From: Phil1 sp963643205
Lineage (GTDB): Bacteria > Bacillota > Clostridia > Christensenellales > CAG-138
Assembly (NCBI GenBank): GCA_963643205.1
Contig: CAVIJJ010000004.1
Location: 1-64,000, forward strand
Length of the DNA: 64,000 nt
Direction: 5' to 3'
Below the pieces are notes generated by a model. The model made no database searches, was not told where the DNA came from, and saw nothing but the letters and a program-made list of their open reading frames with translations. The position numbers were made by a program, and so were the translations under genes. Positions 35,129-42,846 of this stretch are shown here, in pieces. Numbering within the stretch: position 1 is the stretch's first letter; every line of letters starts with the position of its first letter.

Positions 35129-35896
35129 TTATTTGTTTATATGCGGAAATATCGCCGCGCCGCAGGGTGTGGAAACCATGTCGGCCTTCATGCCGTACAG
35201 CGAGGTAATAAGACCTTCTGTTATAACGTTGCCGCTTTCGCCCTGGGCTATAACCCTGCCGTCAAGCAGGGCAACCGACCTGTCGGCGTACCAAAGGGCA
35301 TGCTGCGGATTGTGGGTTGATAAAAGCACGGCGTAGCCTTCTTCCGCGAGCGAACAGCAAAGCTCCATAACCCGCGCCTGATTGCCAAAGTCCAGATTGG
35401 CCGTGGGTTCATCCATTATAAGCGCCCGAGCGGACTGGCATATCGCGCGCGCTATGAGCACCATTTGTTTTTCACCGCCGGAAAGACGGGTGAATATTCG
35501 GCTGGACAGATGCTCAACCCCGGCGCGTTTCAGCGCGGCATGCGCCGCGTCAAGCTGCTCCCGCTTGGGATTTGCGGCGAAGGACAGGGCACCGGTGGAT
35601 CCCATAAGCACCATTTCCTCAACCGTGTAGCCGAAAACATCCGTGTGACTTTGGGGAATATACGCCGCGTATTTGGCCAGCTCTTTTGCGCAAAGGGTTT
35701 TGGCCTCGCGCGAAAAAAGCGTTACGCTGCCGCCGTAGGCCGTGTTCAGCCCCAGTATGCAGCTGAAAAGCGTTGTTTTGCCGGCGCCGTTGGGCCCTAA
35801 AAGGGCGGTAACATGCCCGGCCTCGGCCTTAAAGGTTACGCCTTTCAGCACCTCGTGCTCACCGTATGAAAATCTTAAATCCCGTGCCTCTATCAT
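35129..35896 (-). CDS. ABC transporter ATP-binding protein (iron/siderophore type)
   Basis: The product is 255 aa from the ATG at 35896, which overlaps the permease stop by 4 nt and has GGAGGAAAGG upstream. Walker A is ALLGPNGAGKTTLF, the Q-loop contains AAYIPQSHTD, the signature is RLSGGEKQMVLIARA, Walker B is ALIMDEPTANLDF and the switch His lies in STHNPQHA. It powers the FecCD-type permease. Confidence 0.95.
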   Translation of the reverse strand: MIEARDLRFSYGEHEVLKGVTFKAEAGHVTALLGPNGAGKTTLFSCILGLNTAYGGSVTLFSREAKTLCAKELAKYAAYIPQSHTDVFGYTVEEMVLMGSTGALSFAANPKREQLDAAHAALKRAGVEHLSSRIFTRLSGGEKQMVLIARAICQSARALIMDEPTANLDFGNQARVMELCCSLAEEGYAVLLSTHNPQHALWYADRSVALLDGRVIAQGESGNVITEGLITSLYGMKADMVSTPCGAAIFPHINK

Positions 35897-36921
35897 GCGC
35901 CTTTCCTCCGCGAGCATATAAGATAAATGAAGAAAGGCGCGCCTATGAAGGCGGTAAGTATGCCTATGGGTATTTCAACGGCGAGAAGGTTTCTAGCCAA
36001 ATCATCAACTATCAAAAGAAATGTGGCGCCAAGCAGCATTGATGCCGGCATAAGGCGCCTGTAATCGCTGCCGACTATTTTTCGCGCCATGTGCGGCACA
36101 ACCAGACCAACCCAGCCTATCATGCCCGCGCTCGCTATGCTTGCGGCCGTAATAAGCGTTGCCGCCGCTATCACAAGCATTCTCAGCCTTCTCGCGTTCA
36201 CGCCCATTGTGCGGGCTTCCTCATCGCCAAGCGTTAAAAGATTAAGCCGCCAGCGGCAAACGAACAGCACCGCGCAGCCTGCTATCATGGGAATGGCGGC
36301 CATCCTTACGGCGCTGTGCCTTGTGCCCGAAAGGCTGCCCATAAGCCAGTATGTTATGGCGGGCAGCTGATTATTGGGATCCGCGACTAATTTTATGTAT
36401 GATGTTCCGGCGGAGAAGAGCGAGCTTAGCATTATTCCCGCAAGTATAAGGTTAACAACATTGTCCCCGCGTGCCTTCGAGGCTATGAACATGGCCGTAA
36501 ATACAGTTATCATGCCGAACGCGAACGCGCTCGCGGTAACAAGATAGCTTGGCGCGCCGAGAAGAATAGCGAGAGCCGCGCCGAACGCCGCCCCGCTTGA
36601 GGCACCAAGTATATCCGGCGAGGCCATCGGGTTTTTGAAAACGCCCTGATACGCTCCGCCCGCCGCGCTTAGGCAGCAGCCAACCATGCACGCGAGAAGA
36701 ATCCTTGGCAGACGTATGTTTATAACGGCGCTTTCCATGCTGCTTTCCCATGTTTTATCAATCGAAACGAAGGGAAGACGGCTTATAAGAATTTTTATTG
36801 CCTCCGAAACCGGAACGTTTAATCTGCCAAACAGCAGCGATATAAGGGCGGCGCAAAGCAAAGCCACGGCAAAAAACCACAGGATATACCTACGCAGCGG
36901 CCTCTTTTTTATCATACTCAT
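35893..36921 (-). CDS. ABC transporter permease, FecCD family
   Basis: The 342-aa protein has about nine or ten transmembrane helices. FecCD signatures include INIRLPRILLACMVGCCLSAAGGAYQGVF-type sequence near the second helix, NPMASPDILGASSGAAFGAA, and the coupling segment DEEARTMGVNARRLRM that contacts the ATPase. First gene of the three-gene operon, AAGGAG ribosome site, with a promoter overlapped by an inverted repeat that is a candidate operator. Confidence 0.95.
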   Translation of the reverse strand: MSMIKKRPLRRYILWFFAVALLCAALISLLFGRLNVPVSEAIKILISRLPFVSIDKTWESSMESAVINIRLPRILLACMVGCCLSAAGGAYQGVFKNPMASPDILGASSGAAFGAALAILLGAPSYLVTASAFAFGMITVFTAMFIASKARGDNVVNLILAGIMLSSLFSAGTSYIKLVADPNNQLPAITYWLMGSLSGTRHSAVRMAAIPMIAGCAVLFVCRWRLNLLTLGDEEARTMGVNARRLRMLVIAAATLITAASIASAGMIGWVGLVVPHMARKIVGSDYRRLMPASMLLGATFLLIVDDLARNLLAVEIPIGILTAFIGAPFFIYLICSRRKGA

Positions 36922-36955
36922 ACACCGACTCCTTACTTTACTGCCTGTAGCACAT

Positions 36956-36997
36956 ATTCTACCACATTAAAGCGTTATGTACAACAAAGAATAACGC
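36956..36997 (-). promoter_or_regulatory. Promoter with inverted-repeat operator of the iron-type ABC operon
   Basis: Read on the minus strand: TTGTAC (36984-36979), 17 nt, TAGAAT (36961-36956). The -35 box sits in the 12-nt spacer of a perfect 7-bp inverted repeat, GCGTTAT (36972-36978) and ATAACGC (36991-36997). A bound repressor would block the promoter. It does not match the Fur consensus. Confidence 0.55.
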
Positions 36998-37067
36998 CCG
37001 CAAAATGCCCTGATTTCGGCGAATATTGCAGCCCGATACAAAATTTGTAAAACTTGCAAAAAAGTTC

Positions 37068-37096
37068 TTGCATATATCGAAATAGGATAGTATAAT
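37068..37096 (+). promoter_or_regulatory. Promoter of tRNA-Thr
   Basis: TTGCAT (37068-37073), 17 nt, TATAAT (37091-37096), about 35 nt before the tRNA. Confidence 0.7.
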
Positions 37097-37131
37097 ATAC
37101 AGCGTTGACGCGGTAAGCGTCATAATGGTTC

Positions 37132-37208
37132 GCTGGTGTAGCTCAGTTGGTAGAGCGCGTCATTGGTAATGACGAGGTTCATGGGTCCGACTCCCATCAC
37201 CAGCTCCA
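37132..37208 (+). tRNA. tRNA-Thr (anticodon GGT)
   Basis: A complete cloverleaf can be drawn: acceptor GCTGGTG/CACCAGC, D arm GCTC/GAGC with AGTTGGTA loop, anticodon stem CGTCA/TGACG with loop TTGGTAA (anticodon GGT, reading ACC/ACU), and T arm ATGGG/CCCAT. CCA is encoded at 37206-37208. Confidence 0.95.
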
Positions 37209-37211
37209 CGC

Positions 37212-37241
37212 AAAATACCATCCGTCAAGGATGGTATTTTT
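37212..37241 (+). terminator. Terminator after tRNA-Thr
   Basis: Perfect 10-bp stem AATACCATCC (37214-37223) / GGATGGTATT (37229-37238) and T-run. It ends the tRNA transcript before the NTPase gene. Confidence 0.85.
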
Positions 37242-37267
37242 GTATACAAAATCAGGAGGAGGCCTGT

Positions 37268-37795
37268 ATGAGGCATATACTTATTTGCGGCGCGAGGGGC
37301 GTTGGCAAGTCCACACTTATAGCAAAACTTATCGCCAACATTGATGCTCCGCTGTACGGATATTTTACAAAGCGCCTGGATAAGGCTGATGACGACGGCC
37401 TTTTCCCTATTTATATGTATCCCGCCTGGGTTAAGGACGAGGAGCGCGAGCGCGGCAGAGAAAACATGATAGGCCGATGCAGCGGCAGAATGCACGATGT
37501 GCATATCGAGGTATTCGATAAGTTTGGCGCCGGTTATATTCGCGCGGCAAAGCCGGGCGGAGTGATAATAATGGATGAGCTTGGCTTTATGGAAAGAAAC
37601 GCGCAGGAGTTTAAGCGCGCCGTGTTCGAAGCGCTTGACGGGGACATTCAGGTTATAGCGGCGGTAAAGGATCGCTACGACGTGGAGTTTCTTAACGCCG
37701 TGCGCGCGCATGAAAAGGCGCAGGTTTTTAATATTACGGAGCAGAACAGGGATTCTCTCTATGGCGAGATTTTGCCGCTTATAGCAAAAATATAG
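37268..37795 (+). CDS. Nucleoside-triphosphatase, THEP1 type
   Basis: The product is 175 aa from the ATG at 37268, chosen for the GGAGGAGG ribosome site. It has P-loop GARGVGKST (8-16) and Walker B-like VIIMDELGFMER, and a C-terminal VFNITEQNRDSL. These fit the NTPase_1 (THEP1) family, which hydrolyses nucleoside triphosphates in vitro but has no agreed role. The order GKST with a basic RFA-type loop resembles small RNA- or nucleotide-linked NTPases. It stands between tRNA-Thr and asnS, separated from the former by a terminator. Confidence 0.85.
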   Translation: MRHILICGARGVGKSTLIAKLIANIDAPLYGYFTKRLDKADDDGLFPIYMYPAWVKDEERERGRENMIGRCSGRMHDVHIEVFDKFGAGYIRAAKPGGVIIMDELGFMERNAQEFKRAVFEALDGDIQVIAAVKDRYDVEFLNAVRAHEKAQVFNITEQNRDSLYGEILPLIAKI

Positions 37796-37865
37796 GGCCT
37801 TAGCTTGCTAAATGGCTTAAATTGGAATATAATAGCGAACAGTATTTATTATCCGGAGGTTGATT

Positions 37866-39248
37866 ATGTTAAGATTGAGCGAACTGGTGCGGGCTTATGA
37901 AGCGCACGCAGGCGAAATCGAGGTTGTAGGTTGGATCAGAACGGCGCGCGAAAGCAAGAACGTGGGCTTTATAGAGCTTGGCGACGGATCCTGCTTCAAG
38001 AACGTGCAGGTTGTTTACGAGACCAATAATATCAATCAGGACATAACCAAGCAGCTTAATACCGGAACCGCGATAGGCGTTAAGGGCGAGCTTGTGCTTA
38101 CGCCGGATATGCCGCAGCCTTTTGAAATAAGGGCTAAGGAGATTTCAATCCTCGGCACTTGCGACAGCGACTATCCCCTGCAGAAGAAGAGGCACAGCCT
38201 TGAGTATCTGCGCACCATTCAGCACTTAAGACCCCGCACGAATATGTTCCAGGCGGCGTTCAGGGTGCGCGGCGTTGTGGCGCAGGCCATACACCGTTTC
38301 TTTGACGAGCGAGGCTTCCTTTATGTTCATACGCCGCTCATCACCCCGAGCGATTGCGAGGGCGCGGGCGAGATGTTCCGCGTGACAACGCTTGATATGA
38401 ACAACCTGCCCAAAACCGAAGACGGCAAAACCGACGACAGCAAGGATTTCTTCGGCAGGGAAGCTAATCTGGCGGTAAGCGGACAGCTTTACGGCGAGGC
38501 GTTCGCGCTTGCCTTCCGCGATATATACACATTCGGCCCAACCTTCAGGGCGGAGTATTCATTCACCGCGCGCCACGCGGCCGAGTTCTGGATGATAGAG
38601 CCGGAGATGGCCTTCTGCGACCTTGAGGGAGACATGGAAGTTGCCGAGGCGATGGTTAAATACATTATCCGCACCGTTATGGAGCGCTGCCCGGACGAGC
38701 TTAAGTTCTTCAACAGCTTTGTGGACAAGACCCTGCTCGACAGGCTTACAAACGTTGTTGAAAATGACTTTGCCAGGGTAACCTACACCGAGGCCGTTGA
38801 TCTTCTTAAAAAGTCCGGCGCGGAGTTTAAGTATCCCGTTGATTGGGGCTGTGATCTGCAGACCGAGCACGAGCGCTATCTGACCGAGCAGATATTCAAG
38901 CGCCCCGTATTCGTTACCAACTACCCCAAGGATATAAAGGCCTTCTATATGCGCCTTAATGACGACGGAAAGACCGTTGCCGCGGTTGACCTGCTTGTTC
39001 CCGGCGTGGGCGAGATAATAGGCGGCAGCCAGCGCGAGGAGCGCACGGATAAGCTTAAGCAGCGCATAGAGGAGCTTGGGCTTGATATGAGCCAGTACGA
39101 CTGGTATATGGATCTTAGGCGCTTCGGCGGCGTTCAGCACGCGGGCTATGGCCTTGGATTCGAACGAATCGTAATGTACGTTACGGGCATAGCGAACATA
39201 AGGGATGTGCTCCCGTTCCCCCGTACGGCTTCAAGCATGGATATATAA
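37866..39248 (+). CDS. asnS: Asparagine-tRNA ligase
   Basis: The product is 460 aa from the ATG at 37866, which has GGAGGT five nt upstream; a TTG two codons earlier is unlikely. The N-terminal OB-fold (EVVGWIRTARESKNVGFIELGDG) binds the anticodon. The class II core contains motif 2 (GPTFRAEYSFTARHAAEFW), the EPEMAFCDL segment distinctive of AsnRS, and motif 3 (GYGLGFERIVMYVTG). It charges tRNA-Asn. No T-box is visible in the short leader. Confidence 0.97.
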   Translation: MLRLSELVRAYEAHAGEIEVVGWIRTARESKNVGFIELGDGSCFKNVQVVYETNNINQDITKQLNTGTAIGVKGELVLTPDMPQPFEIRAKEISILGTCDSDYPLQKKRHSLEYLRTIQHLRPRTNMFQAAFRVRGVVAQAIHRFFDERGFLYVHTPLITPSDCEGAGEMFRVTTLDMNNLPKTEDGKTDDSKDFFGREANLAVSGQLYGEAFALAFRDIYTFGPTFRAEYSFTARHAAEFWMIEPEMAFCDLEGDMEVAEAMVKYIIRTVMERCPDELKFFNSFVDKTLLDRLTNVVENDFARVTYTEAVDLLKKSGAEFKYPVDWGCDLQTEHERYLTEQIFKRPVFVTNYPKDIKAFYMRLNDDGKTVAAVDLLVPGVGEIIGGSQREERTDKLKQRIEELGLDMSQYDWYMDLRRFGGVQHAGYGLGFERIVMYVTGIANIRDVLPFPRTASSMDI

Positions 39249-39255
39249 AAAATTC

Positions 39256-39280
39256 GGCGTGGCAACCCCACGCCTTTTTT
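39256..39280 (+). terminator. Terminator of asnS
   Basis: Stem GGCGTGG (39256-39262) / CCACGCC (39268-39274) followed by a T-run. Confidence 0.88.
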
Positions 39281-39303
39281 ATTGCGAAATTATTTATAAG
39301 CAC

Positions 39304-39338
39304 AAAAAAACGCCGTACCCGGGAGACCGGGCGCGGCG
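39304..39338 (-). terminator. Terminator of gap
   Basis: Two-part stem CGCCG (39311-39315)/CGGCG (39334-39338) and CCCGG (39318-39322)/CCGGG (39327-39331). The A-run at 39304-39310 gives the U-run on the minus strand. Confidence 0.82.
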
Positions 39339-39356
39339 CTTATCATTTAGCGCGGT

Positions 39357-40370
39357 TTATTCAGCGTCTACCTTTGCCATGTGCGCGATAAGCTCAACAA
39401 CCTTGTTGCTGTAGCCCCACTCGTTATCGTACCAGGCGATAAGCTTTATAAAGTTAGGGTTAAGGCTTATGCCGGCGGTAGCGTCAAATATGCAGATGTG
39501 CGGATCTGTATAAAAGTCGCTCGACACAACGGGCTGATCGGTATAACCTATAATGCCCTTCCAGCGGTCGCTTTCGCTCGCTTCCTTCATGGCGGCGGTT
39601 ATTTCCTCGTATGTGGCGGCCTTTTCAATGCGGCAGGTAAGGTCCACTATTGAAACATCCGGAGTGGGAACGCGGATGCTCAGGCCTGTAAGCTTTCCAT
39701 TAAGCTCGGGTATAACCTTGCCGACGGCCTTCGCGGCACCGGTGGAGCTGGGAATTAGATTATGCGCCGCCGCGCGGCCGCCGCGCCAATCCTTCTTGGA
39801 TGTGCCGTCAACGGTTTTCTGCGTTGCGGTTATGGAATGCACGGTTGTCATAAGGCCTTCCACTATGCCGAACTTTTCGTTTATAACCTCCGCAAGGGGA
39901 GCCAGGCAGTTTGTGGTGCAGCTGGCGTTTGAAACAACGTTCATGTCCTTTGTATATTCGTCGGTATTAACGCCCATTACGAACATTTTCGCGTCCTTGG
40001 AGGGGGCGGTTATTATAACCTTCTTGGCCCCGCCCACAAGATGCGCGGATGCTTGCTCTGTGGTTGTGTTTACGCCGCTTGACTCAACTATGTATTCCGC
40101 GCCGCACTCGCTCCAGGGTACGTCACAGGCGTTCATCTGCTGATAAACATTGATTTCACGTCCGTTTACTATAAGCTTATCCTCGCTTGCGCTTACGTCG
40201 CCCTCAAACGCGCCATGCACTGTATCAAACTTGGTCATGTAGGCCATGTAATCCGCGCTTATAAACGGATCGTTTATACCCACTACCTCCATATCCGGAT
40301 TTTCTGCGCACACGCGCAGCACCAGCCTGCCTATGCGGCCGAACCCGTTGATGCCAATCTTAATTGCCAT
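39357..40370 (-). CDS. gap: Type I glyceraldehyde-3-phosphate dehydrogenase
   Basis: The 337-aa glycolytic enzyme has Rossmann GINGFGRIGRLVLR (6-19), Asp34 in VGINDPF (favours NAD+), the catalytic Cys151 in SNASCTTNCLAP and His178 in TTVHSITATQ. The C-terminal WYDNEWGYSNKVV is typical. It converts glyceraldehyde-3-phosphate to 1,3-bisphosphoglycerate. It is monocistronic, with a GGAGGATA ribosome site and a hairpin in the leader. Confidence 0.97.
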   Translation of the reverse strand: MAIKIGINGFGRIGRLVLRVCAENPDMEVVGINDPFISADYMAYMTKFDTVHGAFEGDVSASEDKLIVNGREINVYQQMNACDVPWSECGAEYIVESSGVNTTTEQASAHLVGGAKKVIITAPSKDAKMFVMGVNTDEYTKDMNVVSNASCTTNCLAPLAEVINEKFGIVEGLMTTVHSITATQKTVDGTSKKDWRGGRAAAHNLIPSSTGAAKAVGKVIPELNGKLTGLSIRVPTPDVSIVDLTCRIEKAATYEEITAAMKEASESDRWKGIIGYTDQPVVSSDFYTDPHICIFDATAGISLNPNFIKLIAWYDNEWGYSNKVVELIAHMAKVDAE

Positions 40371-40410
40371 AAGCTATATCCTCCATAAATAAAAATTTCT
40401 AAAATATAAA

Positions 40411-40429
40411 TTCGGCTTATGCGGCCGAA
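40411..40429 (-). promoter_or_regulatory. Hairpin in the gap leader
   Basis: Perfect 6-bp inverted repeat TTCGGC (40411-40416) / GCCGAA (40424-40429) in the 5' untranslated region, about 40 nt upstream of the start. It may protect the mRNA or be an operator. Confidence 0.4.
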
Positions 40430-40448
40430 ATTGATTTCCACACATATA

Positions 40449-40478
40449 ATAGTATCAAAAATAAAGAACTTTTGACAA
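40449..40478 (-). promoter_or_regulatory. Promoter of gap
   Basis: Read on the minus strand: TTGTCA (40478-40473), 18 nt, TACTAT (40454-40449). The leader is about 70 nt. Confidence 0.6.
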
Positions 40479-40555
40479 TAGTTGCAAGGCTAACCAAGCA
40501 TACGAATATGCAAGATTAGCCATAAGTTCACATTATAAAGCTCAAATTAAACCGT

Positions 40556-41488
40556 TCAGCGGTCTATATTTATGGTTTCGGCGGCTATGTAAAGCGGGCG
40601 GTCGCGAACCTCGTCATATATCCTGTTAAGGTACGCTCCCTGAATGCCTATCGCAACAAGCGTAAGCGCGTTTATAAGCACAAGCCCATCCACGGCCCAA
40701 AGCCACGGCGCGCAGCCCAGAGTTGCCGCGATTATTATAAGCGCTATAAGCCCAAGCACGCTCAGAACGCCGAGCGCTATGCCGGCATAAAGCGCCAAAG
40801 ACATGGGCTTATATGAAAAGCCCAGTATGCCGTCAAACGCCAAACGCAGCATTTTTTTGAGGGTATATTTGGTTTTGCCCGCCTGGCGTTCATGGCGCAC
40901 ATATTCAACGGGAACGGCCTCAAAGCCCATCCAGCCGCTCATGCCGCGAAGGAAGCGATTATGCTCCCGCATTTTAAGGAATACGTCCGCAACCTTTTTG
41001 TCAAGCAGCCTGAAGTCGCCCGTATCAAGCGGAATGGGGTATGCGCTCATGGCGTTAAGAAGCCTGTAGTAGCAAAAGGCGGTGAACTTTTTGAATATTG
41101 TTTCGCCCTCTCGCTTAAGGCGCTTGCCGTACGCTATGTCCGCCCCGTTTTCCCAGGCCTTAACAAGCTCCGCTATAACCTCCGGCGGATCCTGAAGGTC
41201 CGCGTCTATTATAATAAGCGCGTCGCCGCGGGCGTTGTCCATGCCGGCGGTTACGGCAAGCTGATGGCCAAAGTTCCTTGAAAAGCTTATTACGCGAACC
41301 TCGCCGTGCTCCTTGGCTATGGCGCGCAGCTGGCGCATGGTGCCGTCCCTGCTGCCGTCGTTTACGTATATTATCTCGTGATCGTAGTCGCTGAGCATGC
41401 GCATAGCCTCGCTCATGCGGGCATAGGACTGCGGAAGTACCTCTTCTTCATTAAAAACCGGAACTATGAGAGAAAGCAATTTCTTCAT
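40556..41488 (-). CDS. Family 2 glycosyltransferase, polyprenyl-phosphate sugar transferase type
   Basis: The 310-aa protein has a GT-A domain with SLIVPVFNEEEVLPQSY at the start, YVNDGSRDGT and the DxD-like IIDADLQDPPEVI. Two C-terminal transmembrane helices (about 235-295) complete the DPM1/GtrB-type layout. Such enzymes load a sugar on undecaprenyl phosphate at the inner membrane face for wall or glycan decoration. No flippase or glycan genes are adjacent, so the sugar and target are unknown. Confidence 0.9.
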   Translation of the reverse strand: MKKLLSLIVPVFNEEEVLPQSYARMSEAMRMLSDYDHEIIYVNDGSRDGTMRQLRAIAKEHGEVRVISFSRNFGHQLAVTAGMDNARGDALIIIDADLQDPPEVIAELVKAWENGADIAYGKRLKREGETIFKKFTAFCYYRLLNAMSAYPIPLDTGDFRLLDKKVADVFLKMREHNRFLRGMSGWMGFEAVPVEYVRHERQAGKTKYTLKKMLRLAFDGILGFSYKPMSLALYAGIALGVLSVLGLIALIIIAATLGCAPWLWAVDGLVLINALTLVAIGIQGAYLNRIYDEVRDRPLYIAAETINIDR

Positions 41489-41573
41489 TCGAATAAACCT
41501 GCCTTTTCTGATTATATCAATCTATTATATCATTATTTTGCCCGTTCTCAACCAATGTTTACATTTTGGCTCA

Positions 41574-41603
41574 TTGAGGGAACATAGCGGACTGTGATAT
41601 ACT
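41574..41603 (+). promoter_or_regulatory. Promoter of the unknown gene-radA operon
   Basis: TTGAGG (41574-41579), 18 nt, TATACT (41598-41603), about 40 nt before the ATG at 41644. Confidence 0.55.
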
Positions 41604-41643
41604 ATATAAGCAAACAAGAAAATCACAGGATTCGGTATATATA

Positions 41644-42846
41644 ATGAAACGATATCACAGACGGCGGCGCGGCATACGCCGCAGACGCAGCCTTAAATCA
41701 ACAATATGGGGGCCGATACTGGCGCTTTGCGCAACCGTTTTGGGCATTATCGGCATAATAGCGGCGATAGTGTTTGTGGGCCTGCCTAAGCTGCTTCCGC
41801 TTATAGGCGTTGAGTATCGCGCGCCGTTCGCGCCAACGCCCTCGCCAAGCCCCACGCCCGTGCCAACTCCAACTCCCAATCCAATGGATCTTTTTGATGT
41901 GGAAAGCGCGGAAGAGGAGGTTGTGTTCGACGAAATAAGGGACTATAAATGGTTTGGCGATCCTTATTTTTATGATGGCAAGCTTATGCTGACCGGCGGC
42001 AAACTTATTGACGGAAAATCCGTAATGTGCGATTTATTGCTTTGGGATCCGGAGGAGCGCAGTGCCGAAAAGATAGACATAACGCTTGAAAATACACACT
42101 TTATGTTCCCAAAGTTCAATGACGATTGGATAGTTTATCTGGACGCGAATTACGATGGGGGCGGCAAGCTTTGCGCCGTAAACAGGAACGATACCACGCT
42201 TACGCCCGTAACCATAAAAACGGTATATACCGGCCAATGCGAGCCGATGCTTTATGAAAACTATGTGGCGTGGATAGAGCGCACGGGTACGCGCATGGAC
42301 AAGCTTTTCCTTTGCGACCTTACAACCATGGAAACAACAACGCTGCACATGTTCAGCAACAGCTCATACGGGCAAAGCCTGCCCTCGCTTGTGAACGGCG
42401 TTCTTGTTTGGGCGGACGCGGAAAAGAGCGGCTCAACGGACGATGAGGACACGAGCGTTATATACTTTGTGCGCCTTGGGTCAACATCAATAAAGAGCAT
42501 ACATACCGGAACCTACGCGCACGACCCGATATCAAACGGGCAGTATACGGCCTGGCTTGATTCGCATCATTCGCCCGAGTGCAAGCTTTATTATATGGCG
42601 CAGGACGAAACCGAGCCTACGCTTGTGGCGGGGGGCGTTGTGCAGTTCGGCATGGGCAATAACTTTATCGCGTACTCTAAGGACGAAACGATATACCTTT
42701 ACAGAATAGACAACAAAAAGACCTATAAGCTTTCCGGAGTATACGAAACGGCGCAGTTTATGGGCGTAAGCGACGGCAAGGTAATATGGATGGACGTTAC
42801 CAGCCGGGAGAGAGACATTCTTAAATATGCGGAGGTGCCGGACTGA
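41644..42846 (+). CDS. Membrane-anchored beta-propeller-like protein
   Basis: I do not recognise the 400-aa protein by name. It has a very basic N-terminus (RYHRRRRGIRRRRS), one transmembrane helix (about 22-50), a Pro/Thr linker (PTPSPSPTPVPTPTPNP) and an outside domain. That domain has repeated strands in the style of a TolB/WD propeller (DDWIVYLDANYDGG, ENYVAWIERTGT, SNGQYTAWLDSHH, GNNFIAYSKDETIYLY, DGKVIWMDV). The W/Y-containing strands recur about every 45-50 residues. It shares one base with the radA start (TGATG), so the two are cotranslated. Confidence 0.78.
   Translation: MKRYHRRRRGIRRRRSLKSTIWGPILALCATVLGIIGIIAAIVFVGLPKLLPLIGVEYRAPFAPTPSPSPTPVPTPTPNPMDLFDVESAEEEVVFDEIRDYKWFGDPYFYDGKLMLTGGKLIDGKSVMCDLLLWDPEERSAEKIDITLENTHFMFPKFNDDWIVYLDANYDGGGKLCAVNRNDTTLTPVTIKTVYTGQCEPMLYENYVAWIERTGTRMDKLFLCDLTTMETTTLHMFSNSSYGQSLPSLVNGVLVWADAEKSGSTDDEDTSVIYFVRLGSTSIKSIHTGTYAHDPISNGQYTAWLDSHHSPECKLYYMAQDETEPTLVAGGVVQFGMGNNFIAYSKDETIYLYRIDNKKTYKLSGVYETAQFMGVSDGKVIWMDVTSRERDILKYAEVPD

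Noticed and set aside
36922..37067. Fur box for the iron-type ABC operon
   Set aside because: No GATAAT-type repeat is present; the inverted repeat found (GCGTTAT/ATAACGC) has a different sequence and spacing.
37796..37865. T-box riboswitch before asnS
   Set aside because: The gap is only 70 nt, with no specifier loop, T-box sequence or terminator.
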